A model generated the notes under the pieces. That model was not told the origin of the DNA, did not search any database, and was given only the letters and a program-made list of their open reading frames with translations. Shown here in pieces: positions 46,845-58,562 of a stretch of 64,000 bases of DNA. Source of the stretch: Talinum fruticosum (taxonomy: Eukaryota; Streptophyta; Magnoliopsida; Caryophyllales; Talinaceae); the NCBI GenBank assembly GCA_021018815.1, contig JAITYX010000007.1:248001-312000 (forward strand). Reading direction: 5' to 3'. Positions within the stretch are counted from its first letter, which is position 1. The number at the start of each line of letters is the position of its first letter. The translations under genes were made by a program, and so were the position numbers.

Positions 46845-49315
46845 ATGGATGTACCGGGGCCTTTTTCTCAAAATGCTGAAACTAGGTAAGTGATGTTTGA
46901 ATTTTTAGAGTTGTTCGATTTCACTTTTATTGTTCTCTCGTTTTCAATTTTATATTCTAAGGTTTACAACTCGGTGAAAATGTTACTAATTGAGTTTATG
47001 AAATTACCTGTTGTGATTCTAGGGTTCTTGTTTGATTTTCATTTTTATTATTCTAGGTTTTGAATTTCATTGTTCAATTTTCCTACTAGAGACATTGTAT
47101 GACAAGACTAACCATTTTCGGTTTATGTCCTTGAATTGTCCAAGGTTTATTGAAAATTCGACAATGAGCCCGTATCGGAAGAAAATTTTGCCATTAGTGA
47201 AGTAGAATCATAATGTGACAATCAAGAGTTATGTTAATTGAGACAGTAGTTAGTCGTTTCAATAGTTGGCACTAGCCTTATTATTGGTTTCTCAAAAAGA
47301 ATGTCTATTATCGGTTGCAGACTTCTTAAGGCCATCCTTTGTACTCTAAATCTAAGGTGATCGAAATAAAGAGTCGTTTCCTTATTGCATTCACGAAATG
47401 AGGAACCTTTTTGGCTCCTCTTATAAATTTGATGATATTGATAATCGCATATATTAATACATTGAACTTGAAGAGTCCTACTAGGCGAGAATGTGAACGA
47501 TGATCACAAATATGATCAAGCGAACGCATCCTCAATTCAAATCTTGTATGATCCATCCAGATCCGCTCCTCGGTTTCTTTTTCATCTTGCGTTATTGGAT
47601 TTGTTTTATGAATTATAGGTTGATTATTTAATGGGATCAAACTATCTCGTGTTATTAAGTAGCAACTTCCTAGTGGGCTACTCGAAGTTTTTTAGTCTTG
47701 CTACCTTTAAATTATAATACAAGTCGGAATGGATAATCATAGATCTCCCTTCTTTTGCACTCGCTATCTTTAGTGGGTTAATTTTGAAGGTTTTTCTACT
47801 ACCTGTCCCACTAAAGTTTGCATCTTCTCTACCCTTGGAGTTTAAACATTCAGTTTTTAATTCTTATTCAACTGAAATAAACAACTCATCGGCGTTAAAG
47901 TCACTTAGAAAATCGGGAACTCTTTGCCTCCTCGCTGTAAGTTTGATGATAAAGACATATATCCTTACCCCCGGGTCTCCAAGACTACTACCTAACAGGG
48001 TATTGTTGATAAACACACTTACAAAAGCAACCTCGGTTATGATAACAATTCTCTGCGTGTATCCTTCGTTAGTTTGTGATTGAATGGGAGTCTTTGTCCA
48101 TCATGCTTAGGTGGCATGTTAGAGATGTCCTGCTGGGTGGTGTAGTTAGTAGAATGCACGTCTAAAGTTGAAATTGCTGAATTATGTAAGCAAGTCTATG
48201 CTGCATAGCGAGGTCCTTGGCAAATCAATTCGTGTTTTAGGGACATCATACAATGTTCTCAAAAAGTGCTTACTGGATCCGTCCCCATTTTTCTTTATCA
48301 TTTTGTTTTTATGGGTTGGATTTTTGAGTAGCTAATTTGAATTGGCTTTAATTCATCATTAATGTATTCATCCAAATCAAAACTTTTCCGAATTGGTTTG
48401 GCTTCATTGGTTTAAGTAAAGTCCTGTGCAGTGGTACCTTTTATCCTTTGCAAGGTACCTTTTATGTTTTTCAGGGTATCTTTTGTCATGTGCAGGATAC
48501 CTTTTGTCACCTTGAACTGTTATTAAGTTTGATTGAGTCTTAATCAAAATTAAGTTGTGCAGGGTACCTTTTGTCCTTTGCGGGTACCTTTTTTATTTTT
48601 CAGGGTATATTCTTTCTTTTGTATTATATATTTTATGTTATCCTATTAGCTTATAAAGGTTGTTGTTTTCTTTCTTATGATAATAGCATGAGGAAAAACG
48701 AGTCAAGACTGTTGCACATAAGAAATATAAAAGAACTCGTTCGAAGTTTCACCGCAAGAAACTAATAATCTTGGTACGTTTAATTGCTATTTAATTTAAT
48801 TTACTCTTTTAAATAATTTTTTTATTAAGATTATAATCAATCTTTATTGGTTGTTTAGGTGACAAAGATGTTTCTGGTATGGAACATGATCCTATCAAAC
48901 TTAAGAGAAGAATATCTCCTTCTTCTTTAGTTAGTTTTCTTTCAAATGTATCAGTGAAGCGTAAGAGAGATATTATTGAGATGGGTTTTGGTTCTTTATT
49001 TAGTTTGAAATTTGATGCAATCTAGTCAAGGCTATCTAGATGGCTTGTTGAAAACTTTGACTCTTGTAGACGGTCATTGAAGTTGGTTGGAAATGATGAG
49101 TTGATAATTAAAGAAGAAGATGTGTATTTGACATTAGGTTTTTCAAAGGGGACCTAAAGATGTTGAAGAGGCGAAAAAGAATGAACCAACTTTTTATAAG
49201 GAATTTGTTAATTAGTGCAAGAGTCAATGGGATCGGAAATTTCCTTTGACATATCAACTTCTTGAAAAATTGAGACATCAAAGGAAAGGCGGTGATGATT
49301 TTAAGAGGAACTTTG
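46845..49315 (+). pseudogene. Plant mobile-domain/Ulp1-associated gene, 5' part, disrupted
   Basis: A leader-like CT-rich stretch (46530-46840) precedes a first exon 46845-46885 (MDVPGPFSQNAETR, donor GTAAGT). A Lys/Arg-rich exon lies at about 48687-48773 and a longer exon from 48859. The last reads [20 protein letters not shown], then IIEMGFGSLFSLKF, WLVENFD and IKEEDVYLTLGF. This is the conserved pattern of the N-terminal domain found in large plant gene families linked with Ulp1-like proteases, MULEs and the plant mobile domain. A TAG stop interrupts it at 49022-49026, another stop follows at about 49156, and a Sirevirus is inserted at 49316. The segments 46886-48686 and 48774-48858 appear to be introns. 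Family call is by pattern only. Confidence 0.5.
48430..48620. repeat. Short repeats of GGTACCTTTTGTC
   Basis: Five or six degenerate copies of a 22-25 bp unit, GGTACCTTTTRTCMTTTGCA, in the presumed intron of the disrupted gene. The same unit recurs at 60645-60720 on the other side of the Sirevirus insertion. Confidence 0.7.
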
Positions 49316-50841
49316 TGAAGACTCGGACACTCGCTCTATATCTTTCTCGAGTCATGCAAAAGGAATCAGGTATAACGATGTCATTTATATAGAGTTTTGA
49401 TTCCAAGGCATTCTCTCGTGTCTTAGAAACTTACTTGAGTTAAAAAGTATCTTTTCTATGCGATTCGGCCTTCACATATCTCTTTAATCGCTTTCGCTTA
49501 GCAACTCGTAAAACTTGTTCTTTATTCCGAGTCCACTCTCACTCGTAGTCTAACTTGTGGCTATTTACTCTATTGTTTGCGTAATCAGCATTCGTAGTTC
49601 ATTTCATGCTTAGTCTATATCAAGTTTTTCTATCTCTACTATTTGATTAGAACTTGATTCCTTGCTTAAGACTAAGTATTATGGAATTCCGAGTATCATG
49701 GATATTAGACTCGTAAAATTCCATTTCTTCTCCGACTCGATAATCTGTTGGTTAATTATCATGATTATTTTATTATCTCGTGTCTAACCTTGGACCAAAG
49801 TACTCTATACTTTGAGAACCGAAGGTGTTTTACTTTTGTAGTTATTCAATCGAGGATATCTTTTCAAACTACAAAAGTAGCCTGGCTCGTAACGTCAAAT
49901 CACCAGCGAGATATGGCTTTTCACCTTCCCTACTTTAGTCCCGTAAGATTGTGTCGAAACCGTCTCGCTTCCATATCCGAAAACTCGGAACGTCTAGCTT
50001 AACGGTGGTTTTCACCACACTTTTCAAGACACAACCAATGGTTTTGGGACTTCCAAGAGAGTTAAACCGTTGTCCAACGTCCATATTTCAACGGATACTT
50101 TCCGAGTGACTCGTAAAGCCTTTCACAACGAGTCACAGAGGACTCTCGGTCAGCAGATGAAGATAACGGCTACTCGCCCGGTCATCTATAAATGGAAGCC
50201 ACTTCACAAGACTTGAAGGTTGCCGAACATATTGTCTATACACTTACTTGATAGAAGTCATTGTATTTACTCTCAATCTTCAACTTACAACTCCCACTCG
50301 TAATTCATTACTTTCTGAGTTGTAAGGTCTTGTACTCGTTACAAACACTTCTTACATTCTTTGTAAGGTCCCTTGACTAAGCCGTAAGGGTTAACTCAGC
50401 TTAGTTGTCCCTAGCTGTAAGGGTTATCTCAGCTAGGAAGTACTAGATCGGATAAGGGAATTTCTGAGTCTAGGAAAACTTGTATAGAGTTGTCCAAGGG
50501 AGCAACTCGGGTTCGACCAAGTTCACGGTATTTTGTGGACTCAAAATAGTGGATTTGACTTCGTGTCCGGATTGACACGGGCCGTGGTTTTCTACCCCGA
50601 GAGGGTTTCCACGTAAAATCTCCGTGTTCACTTTCTCGAGTTCATTCTAGGCTCGCATGTGCCCTTAGTGCTCTTGCTTTTCCGATTCACCGACTTCGAG
50701 TCCAATCTTTTCGACTCGTCTTTAGACTCGAATCTGTCTTTGCAACATTTCCGCACAAAAGTGCGAATTTTCTAAAAGAATTTTCTATCACCCTATTCAC
50801 CCCCTCTAGGGTGACTCGGACTCTCCCCGAGCAAACCTTCA
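49316..50841 (+). repeat. 5' LTR of Sirevirus copy B
   Basis: 1526 bp, TGAAGACTCGG...GCAAACCTTCA. TATA box at 50187-50194 (tataaatg). By eye about 30 differences from the 3' LTR, clustered at CAG/CTG/CGG and CG sites. Confidence 0.95.
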
Positions 50842-50843
50842 AT

Positions 50844-50856
50844 TGGTATCGTAGCC
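50844..50856 (+). promoter_or_regulatory. Primer-binding site of copy B
   Basis: TGGTATCGTAGCC, two bases inside the LTR. It differs from the initiator-Met tRNA complement TGGTATCAGAGCC only by CAGA reading as CGTA. Confidence 0.8.
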
Positions 50857-50900
50857 TAGCCTTTTATAAAGGATCTAACAGTCCAAAGGTTTAAAGATCG

Positions 50901-52720
50901 ATGGCTCGTAACACCGGAGAGTTCGACGAAGGTAGATCTTCCAACAGTGCCACCAAAATTCAAAGGTTCAAATTTCGGTCACTGGAAGAAGCCGATGGAA
51001 TGTTTCCTTATGGATCACGACGAAGAAGTATGGGAAATCATACAACAAGGAAACTACATTCCAACGAAGACAGATGAATTCGGAATGCTTCCAAAGACAA
51101 AGGCCGAGTTCACGCCGCACAGGCAGAGAAGTTCGGAAAGAACTTCAAAGCCATGAACATCCTCATGTGCGCCATAAGCTCGTAAGAATATAATCGAGTC
51201 TCTCGCTCGTGACTCGCTAAAGAGGTGTGGGACACTCGGTCAACACCTACGAAGGTACAAGTCGAGTGAGACAAGCGAAGATCAGCCAAGTATCTTCACA
51301 AATATGAGCTTTTCAAAATGGAGCCGAAGAGAACATTACTCGGATGTTCATACGCTTCACCGAGATCACCAACAATCTCAAATCTTTGGGAAAGAAAATC
51401 TCCCATGAAGAAATGTGCCGGAAAATTCTCGAAGCCTACCCAAGAAACGATGGGGTCCGAAGGTAACCGCCATAAAAGAGGCTCGTAACCTCTCACTCTT
51501 GAAGCCGACGAGCTCATTGGAAAGCTTCGACTCATGAGATACATCCGGAAGAAGAAGATGCCGAGGGTACTTCCAAAAGGAACATCGCGCTTAAAGCCTC
51601 GTAATCCAAAGAAGCAAGTCCAAGCTCCTCCGACTCGAAGATGATCCCATGGCACTCATTGCAAGAGGCTTCAAGAGAATGATGAAGCACAAAAGATGGG
51701 ACAAAAGACCAAAAGAAGAATTCTACAAAAAGGACAAGAGAGACAGAAAAGGTAAGTTTTCTTCATCCTCAAAGTTATCTTTGTCTAAGAATTCTGGATG
51801 TTTCGAATGTGGCAAAGAAAGATCACATAGTCAAGGACTCGTCCAAAACGAAGAAGGGACAGGAAGAAGAAAAAGGCCATGATGGCAACATGGAGTGACG
51901 AGGATTCATCTCGAAGACGACGAAGACTCGGATGACTCGAAGTGTCCGATGGCAATTTCCGCCTCGTAAGCCGAAAGAGAGTCGACTCGCACTCGCATAA
52001 CGAGGAAACCGATCCTCAAGAGGTAATAAACTACTTCCTCAAATTCTCCAAAGTTGATTTAGCTAAATACATCTTTACTTTGGAAGAAAAGTCCAATTCC
52101 GATTCTTCTCATTTCAAGGAACAACTTGAGTCAATCACTACCGAGAGCACCTTTTTAAAAATGAATTGGAAAACCGAGACTCACACTCGGAGAACTCAAG
52201 ACAAGTGCTCAAACTAATGAGACCGAGTCCGAGTTACTCAGAAAGAAAATGAGCAATCGAAACGTAAGCTCATTGAGTCTCAAGATCTGGTTTTGAAGTT
52301 TTCTCAAGGACAGAAGAACCTTGATATGCTCTTAGGATCACAATGTGTCTCATTTCGAAAAGAAGGTCTTGGTTTCAACAAAGAAGAAGAATCTAATTCT
52401 TACTCGAATTGTTCAAAAAGGATTCCGTAACCGTTAAGTTCAAAAAGGCTAAGCATGGTCCCATTCACAAAAATGAAAGGAGGACTAAACCCGGACCTAT
52501 TTACAAAAAGAAACCATTTTCCTCTCGTTTCAAAAGGAAAGGTTTTTAAAAGGAAAGAGACACGGACTCAGCTCTTCGAAAAGAAGGAGACTCGTAATCG
52601 ACTAAAACCAAAGTCATTCAAATCTGGGTTCCGAAGCACCTTCTTCCTCAGAAAAGGACCACAAGTAAGGAATGTTACTGGGTTCGTTAGAGGAAGTGAG
52701 AAGGGTTAGATGTTCTCTGC
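50901..52720 (+). pseudogene. Copia gag of copy B
   Basis: Starts at an ATG at 50901 (MARNTGEFDEGR). Capsid-like pieces read at 50947-51156 (KPMECFLMDHDEEVWEI) and 51649-51882 (MALIARGFKRMMKHKRWDKRPKEEF in part). The zinc knuckle begins CFECGK at 51798 but loses its fourth Cys and its frame at the CTCG tetramer 51838-51841, the same place as in copy A. An acidic stretch, an EEKSNS coiled-coil segment (52020-52140) and a basic linker (52455-52640) follow. Multiple frame breaks. Confidence 0.82.
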
Positions 52721-52729
52721 TTTTGCAGT

Positions 52730-55700
52730 CACTCGTAAAAGATCAAAAGGACACCGGTACTGGACAGCGGTTGTTCTCGACATATGTCGGTGACCAAGGA
52801 CTCTTTTCCGAGCCGGAGTCATATAAAGGAGGAAAGGTGACCTTTGGTGATGACAAAGAAGGGCAAGATAGTGGGCATTGGGAAGATTGGTAATGGAAAC
52901 AATCTGGTGAGCCCAGTCTACCTTGTCAAAGGACTTAAGTACAACTTACTTAGCATCTCCCAGCTTTGTGACAAAGGTCAAGAGGTAAAATTCACTCAAT
53001 CCAAGTGCTACATCACAGATGAGACCACCAAAGAGGTAAAGCTCTCAGGTAAGAGATCGGTAATACCTACATCATCCCTCTCTCGACCCAAGTCGAACTT
53101 ATCATGTTTAAAAGCATTTCTTCAAGATGATTCTTGGACTTGGCATCGTAGATTAGGTCATATTAGCATGCATACTATCAAAAAGCTTGCATCTCTTGGT
53201 ATGGTTAGAGGATTACCTAACCGTGCGTTTGAGAAGGATAAAGTATGTGAAGCATGCACCGGAGGGAAACAAGTCGGTCTTCATTCAAATCTCTCGAAGA
53301 CAGCTTCCACATCCAACGTGCTTGAATTACTACACATGGACTTATGTGGTGAAATCCCCGTGAAGAGTCTCGGAGGTAAATCTTACATACTTGTTATTAT
53401 TGATGATTTTTCAAGATTTACCCGGGTGTGTTTTCTCGAAGCATAAGAATGAGGCCTTTAAGGAGTTCCGCAAGCTCGTAGAAAGATTCAAGTTGAGTCT
53501 CGTACTCAGATTCAAAAGATTCGAACCGACCATGGAAGGGAGTTCGATTACTCGGAATTCTCGTAGTTTTGTGACAAGAACGGAATTTCTCATAACTTCT
53601 CAGCACCTGTAACTCCTCAGCAGAATGGAGTAGTTGAGAGAAAGAACAGAACCCTTGAAGAAATAGCAAGGACGATGATGATTGAACACAACTTGCCTTA
53701 CTATTTCTCGGGCGGAGGCAAGAAACACAGCCAACTACACTCTCAATCGATGCCTCATCGCACCCATTCTCGAAGAAAACACCTTATGAGCTCTACAAAG
53801 GAAGGAAGCCAAATATTTCCTATTTCGCATCTTTCGGATGTAAGTGCTTTGTCCACAACAACGGTAAGGATCATCTCGACCAAGTTTGATGCTCGGTCGA
53901 CGAAGGAATTTTTCTAGGTTATTCTTCTCATAGCAAAGCTTACCGTATATTCAACAAGAGAACTAACAAAGTGGAAGAAAGTATCCACGTAGTGTTTGAT
54001 GAGCTTGAACAGGGAAAACCAAGTGAATCTTCATACTCGTAACCGAAGCTCGAAAGGATGATGACGAAGATGAGTCTATAAAGACTTGAAGGAGACCACT
54101 CGTAACGAGGAAGCTCGTAATGAGACAACTTCTAGAGGTCGCTCGTAACGAGCAAGTCAATGAAGAAGATCACTTAGAGCAAGCTTCGAAGATCAAGCAA
54201 TTCAACCAACAAACTTGGTGAATCAAAGAACTGGTAAAGCATTCAAATTTACTTCCAGTCATCCCCAAGAAAACATTATTTCGATATCAACAAGTGGGGT
54301 AAGAACTCGTTCTTCTCTTCATAATCTATGTGCATTCACCGCATTCATTTCACTAACCGAACCCAAAAATGCACTAGAAGCCCTTAATGAACCCGAATGG
54401 GTAGAGGCCATGCAAGAAGAGCTGAATCAATTCGAGAGAAACCAAGTCCGGACTCGACCAACCGACCTTCCGACCACCCAGCTTATAGGAACCAAATGGG
54501 TTTTCAAAAACAAACTGGATGAGGGTGGAATAGTAGTCGAAACAAGGCTAGACTTGTAGCTCAGTGGTTACAATCAAGAGGAAGGAATTGATTGTGGGGA
54601 AACCTTTGCACCAAGTAGCTAGAATTGAAGCCATTAGAATATCGTTGGCATTTGCATCCCGCATGCATATTAAATTATATCAAATGGATGTTAAGTGTGC
54701 CTTTCTCAATGGTTTTATTGAAGAAGAGGTCTATGTCGAGCAGCCTCCTGGTTTTGAAAACTCGTAATTTCCAAATCATGTTTTCAAACTTCAAAAGGCT
54801 CTCTATGGTCTTAAGCAAGCCCCTAGAGCTTGGTACGAAAGACTCGAGCAGCCTTCCCGGTTCAAAATGATTTTAAAAGAGGTCAGATCGACAAGACCCT
54901 ATTCATAAAGACCAAAGGGAAAGATTTTCTCATTGTTCAAATATATGTTGATGATATTATTTTCGGTGCTACTAATGAATTTCTGTGCCAAGAATTTTCT
55001 CGAGTTGATGAGCCAAGAGTTCCAAATGAGTATGATGGGAGAACTCAATTTCTTCCTTGGGCTGCAAATCAAACAAGACAAAGATGGAATCTTTGTCCAT
55101 CAATCAAAGTACACCAAGGAACCGCCGAAGAAATACAAACTTCAAGATGCAAAGCACGCATCTACTCCTATGAGCAAGCAGAGATAAAACTCGACTCGGA
55201 TGAAACAGTAAAGCAAGAGATCGAAACTCTATCGAGGTATGATTGGATCACCGCTATATCTTACTTCAAGCGCACTCGGACATAATGTTCGAGTGTTTGC
55301 TTATGCGCACGATTTCAAGCTAATCCAAAAGAATCACATCTCACTGCGGTGAAGAGAATATTCAGATATCTTGCAGGCACTCGTAGTCTAGGACCGTGGT
55401 ACTCCGGAGACTCGTAACCGAGTCCGACCGGGTACTCGGACGCAGACTACGCAGGATACAAAGTTGATTGAAAGAGCACATCCGGAGCTTGCCGCTTTCG
55501 GGTCAATCCCTAATATCCCGGCACTCAAAGAAGCAAAACTCAGTAGCTCTATCAACTCGCGTAAGCTGAATATATTGCCGCTGGAGCTTGTTGCGCTCGC
55601 ATTCTCTCGGATAAAACAACACTTGAAGGATCTTGGACTAACTCTCAACTCTGTCCCAATCAAGTGTGACAATCAAAGCGCAATCCGCATCACTAAGAAT

Positions 55701-55889
55701 CCTGTCCAAAGACTCAAAAACAAAGCATATTGAAGTCGGTATCATTTCTTACGCGATCACTCGTAAAAGGGTGACATTACACTTGAATTCATTCCTACTA
55801 ATCTTCAATTAGCCGATATCTTTACTAAGCCTCTTGGTGAAGATCAATTCTGCTTTATTCTGAATGAGCTCGGTATGTTAAATGCTTAG
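52730..55889 (+). pseudogene. Copia pol of copy B: protease, integrase, reverse transcriptase, RNase H
   Basis: Protease site near 52765-52790 (LDSGCSRHM can be read; the following T-G is lost at an expected CTG). At 52844-53446 the pre-integrase domain and integrase N-terminus read through in one frame of about 200 codons: TWHRRLGHISMHTIKKL, VCEACTGGKQ, HMDLCGEIP and VIIDDFSRF, the two Asp being catalytic. Reverse transcriptase at about 54380-55190 has QEELNQFERN, GTKWVFKNKLDEGG, YQMDVKCAFLNGFIEEE and YVDDIIFGAT. RNase H follows at about 55230-55889, split among frames. The TAG stop is at 55887-55889. Copia order, Sirevirus type. An in-frame TAA in the RT at 54764-54771 lies in CTCGTAA. Confidence 0.88.
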
Positions 55890-56278
55890 TTTTGTGTTGT
55901 GACTCTTGAATATTTCGTGCTATGTGCTTTCGTTGTCAATAGCCATTAGTTCGACTTGATCATGTGATACCTGGGCTGATAGTTATTTCGTGTTTCGAGT
56001 CACTCGAAACTTTTCCGAGTCAAACTCGGACGTAAGAGAAATTTGGACATCAATTTTTCTCGAAGCTATCTCTAGAACAATGGAGAGTTTCTGACTATAA
56101 TTTCAAACTCTTTTTCTCTCTCTTTCTCGAGCGCCGCGATCGGATCTTAACCGCAGATTTCAAACTACCGATATCTCAACCGTTGAAGAAGAACTGTCAC
56201 ACCGGGCATTAATGATCGATGGACGAGTGAGACAGAACGGAGTTACTTAACGGATAGTGAACGGGCGCGCGTACTCAT

Positions 56279-56286
56279 TATAAATA
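56279..56286 (+). promoter_or_regulatory. TATA box upstream of the extra gene (copy B)
   Basis: TATAAATA, 256 bp before the ATG at 56535. It has the same motif and spacing as in copy A. The sequence between is CT-rich leader-like (56300-56534). Confidence 0.55.
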
Positions 56287-56534
56287 ACGACTATCCATCT
56301 TTCTCTCGGTACTCTAAAACTCCTTCCCTCTCAAACGAAATCCCTCTCGCGGAAGTTTTCTACGTGAACAAGTGTTCCTCGATCGTCCGCAGACGTCGAA
56401 GAAGCTCTCTTTCTCTCTCGTAAGTTTTCGACGCTTCTCTTCCCATTTTCTTCTACCATTTTCGTTTTCTTCTCTTCTACACCTCCTTCTCTTTCTCTTT
56501 CTCTTTCAAAAGTTTCATCTTTTCATCTCTCACA

Positions 56535-58110
56535 ATGCCTAAAAGAGGAAACCATCCCGACTTTCAGTGTTTCTTCATCCTCCAAAAGGCCTCGCTCCAA
56601 CAAGCCGTAAAGCTCAACCCCTTCTAAACCCATTGTCACCCAAAGATCTTGCGCTGGACGACAAGTTCTTCCCAACAACCAAATTCTCCTGGTTGTCTAA
56701 TATCCAAACCACCGGAGTCTACCCTTTCCTCGTGTTTCAGCGAGTTCATCTATCCCGAACTCGTGTCCGAGTTTTATACTCATCTCTCCCACTCGAAAAT
56801 GTTCTAACCTCTCGGGTTCGTAACATTACTGTTCATATCAACACCTCTCTCCTTCACCGTCTCGTTCAAAGTCTCTTCTCTCTTCTTGAACAAGCAACCC
56901 TATCCCTTTCACTCGAAGTCGCCGACGACTTCTTTGAAAAGTATGCTAAAGAATTCCCCGGGTCCGTAAAGAACTTTTCGTGACTCGGCTGAAGTCGAAG
57001 CCAGGCTTCGTGTTTCCCGCCGATGAGAACCTTCTTCTCACAAAGCATTCTAGCAAGGAGAACCCCAACTCCAAGCACCTCAAAGCCCTCTTCGATATCC
57101 CGGAGGGATACGAAGTCGACCTCTTCCCCTCCATCATTGAGCGGATGGCCGTCGTGCCAGCTCAACTTCAAACCAAGAAGAACACCTCCCTTCCTTTCGA
57201 GTGCTCTTCTCACCCTTGTCTTCAAACAATTCCAAGTTCCTCTTCCTCTCGACCCTAACGCGGTGTCCGAGGCGGCCATTGTGGTCGGCAAGAAGGAACT
57301 CCAGGGTACGGATACCGAGAAACTAACCCCGGTGTCCGGGTTCACAACTCGTAGCCGAGGCCTCCTTCTCCACCTCGGACTCGGAAATCAACCCCTCTCC
57401 CTCTTCCGTCTTCACCTGGTGGTGCCTCCACCTCCAAGTGCTTCCAAAACTCTCTCTGCCCTCTTGTCCCCTGTCTTCATGGACAAGATCACCTCTCGTG
57501 TCTTCCGAATTCGGAGACATGCTCGGGGTTTCAAGTTCTGTTCTTCGTGGTCCGACCATCAACCAAAAGACCGGTCGGTCCCAAATCCGAGAGCAGCAGT
57601 CTCTTGTTCTTGAGATGAGAGAGCTGGTTAAGGAGCGTAAGGAGCTGGCCGAGCTCCTCGGAGAGAGACGGTCCAAGGCGGCTCGAGACCCGGATGACTC
57701 GGACACATCCGAGGCGTCTTCGAGCCCAGGCTCGACCTCCTCGGACAGCGAGGAAGCAGAGGAAGCAGAGGAAGAAGCTACGGATGCAGCGGAGGACGCC
57801 GAGGAACCCGCGGGCTGAGGCAGCTCCTTCCGGCCAAGGGAAGAAGAGGCCGTGGCAGCTGCCGAGGGACAGCCTCGCTCCCAAGCTCAAATTGTTAGTA
57901 CTCGGCTCGGACAGCAGTCCGAGTGGGTCGAAGATCTCGCTCCTCCAGCGAGTCAGCCAGAGCAGCCCCTCCAGCCCTCGAGGTCCCAAGGGAAGAACCC
58001 TCGATCCACTTTCTCCGGGTCGCCCACTCGTAGCTGAGCCCTCGCGAATTGTTCCGGCTTCTCCCTTCGCCGCGCTCAAGTACATCGTCAAGATCTTATC
58101 AGCGCCGGCG
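56535..58110 (+). pseudogene. Extra gene of copy B, 'putative plant transposon protein'-like, frameshifted
   Basis: Starts MPKRGNHPDF at 56535, as in copy A. Recognisable pieces in order: a Ser/Lys-rich start, a FYTHL-type region (56740-56790, frame disturbed), ITVHINTSLLHRLVQSLFSLL and SLEVADDFFEKYAKEFPG (56822-56964), SKENPNSKHLKALFDIPEGYE (57049-57111), then a TLVFKQFQVPL block (57210-57245). A Glu/Arg coiled coil (SLVLEMRELVKERKELAELL, about 57600-57660), a long Ser/Asp/Glu tail (57690-57820) and GSDSSPSG/SEWVEDLA-type sequence to about 58000 follow. No signal peptide or membrane helix is seen. It is soluble-looking, possibly nuclear by its basic start. Function unknown; it shares the position of Sirevirus 'env-like' genes. 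Several frameshifts. Confidence 0.65.
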
Positions 58111-58548
58111 CACCTCCGCCTCCACTCGAAATCCCTCCTTCCTAGTTGGAGCCATGCACCGAGTCACAATTCCTCGGTGTCTCCGAATTTCGTTTCAAAA
58201 CTTTCTCTTTGTCCGGACAACTTATGTGTATTACTTGTACTTTTCTCCCTTCTTTTTGTTTCTTGTTTTTGCTGAAAGGCAAGGGGAGAAAATGTAGTCG
58301 AAACTGGTTGTCTTGTCTAGGGGAGTTCTTTCCGCCCTTGTAATTTCTTTTTAATGAATTGATGCATTTCATTATTAATTTCTGAGTTCTTTCTTTTCCG
58401 AGTGAATGAGTTCAAGCATACTTTAATTTGCTTTGATATAGTGTACATTGCTCGATCCATTCATTATGCCTTACTTTTACTCAAACTACTCGGAATCGAT
58501 CTATTTTTCCTCTAACAAAGTTTCGTTTAAGTATGGAATGCCTTTCAT

Positions 58549-58562
58549 CAAAAAGGGGAGAT
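58549..58562 (+). promoter_or_regulatory. Polypurine tract of copy B
   Basis: CAAAAAGGGGAGAT, ending directly at the 3' LTR start, 58563. Matches copy A and the Sirevirus polypurine signature. Confidence 0.88.
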
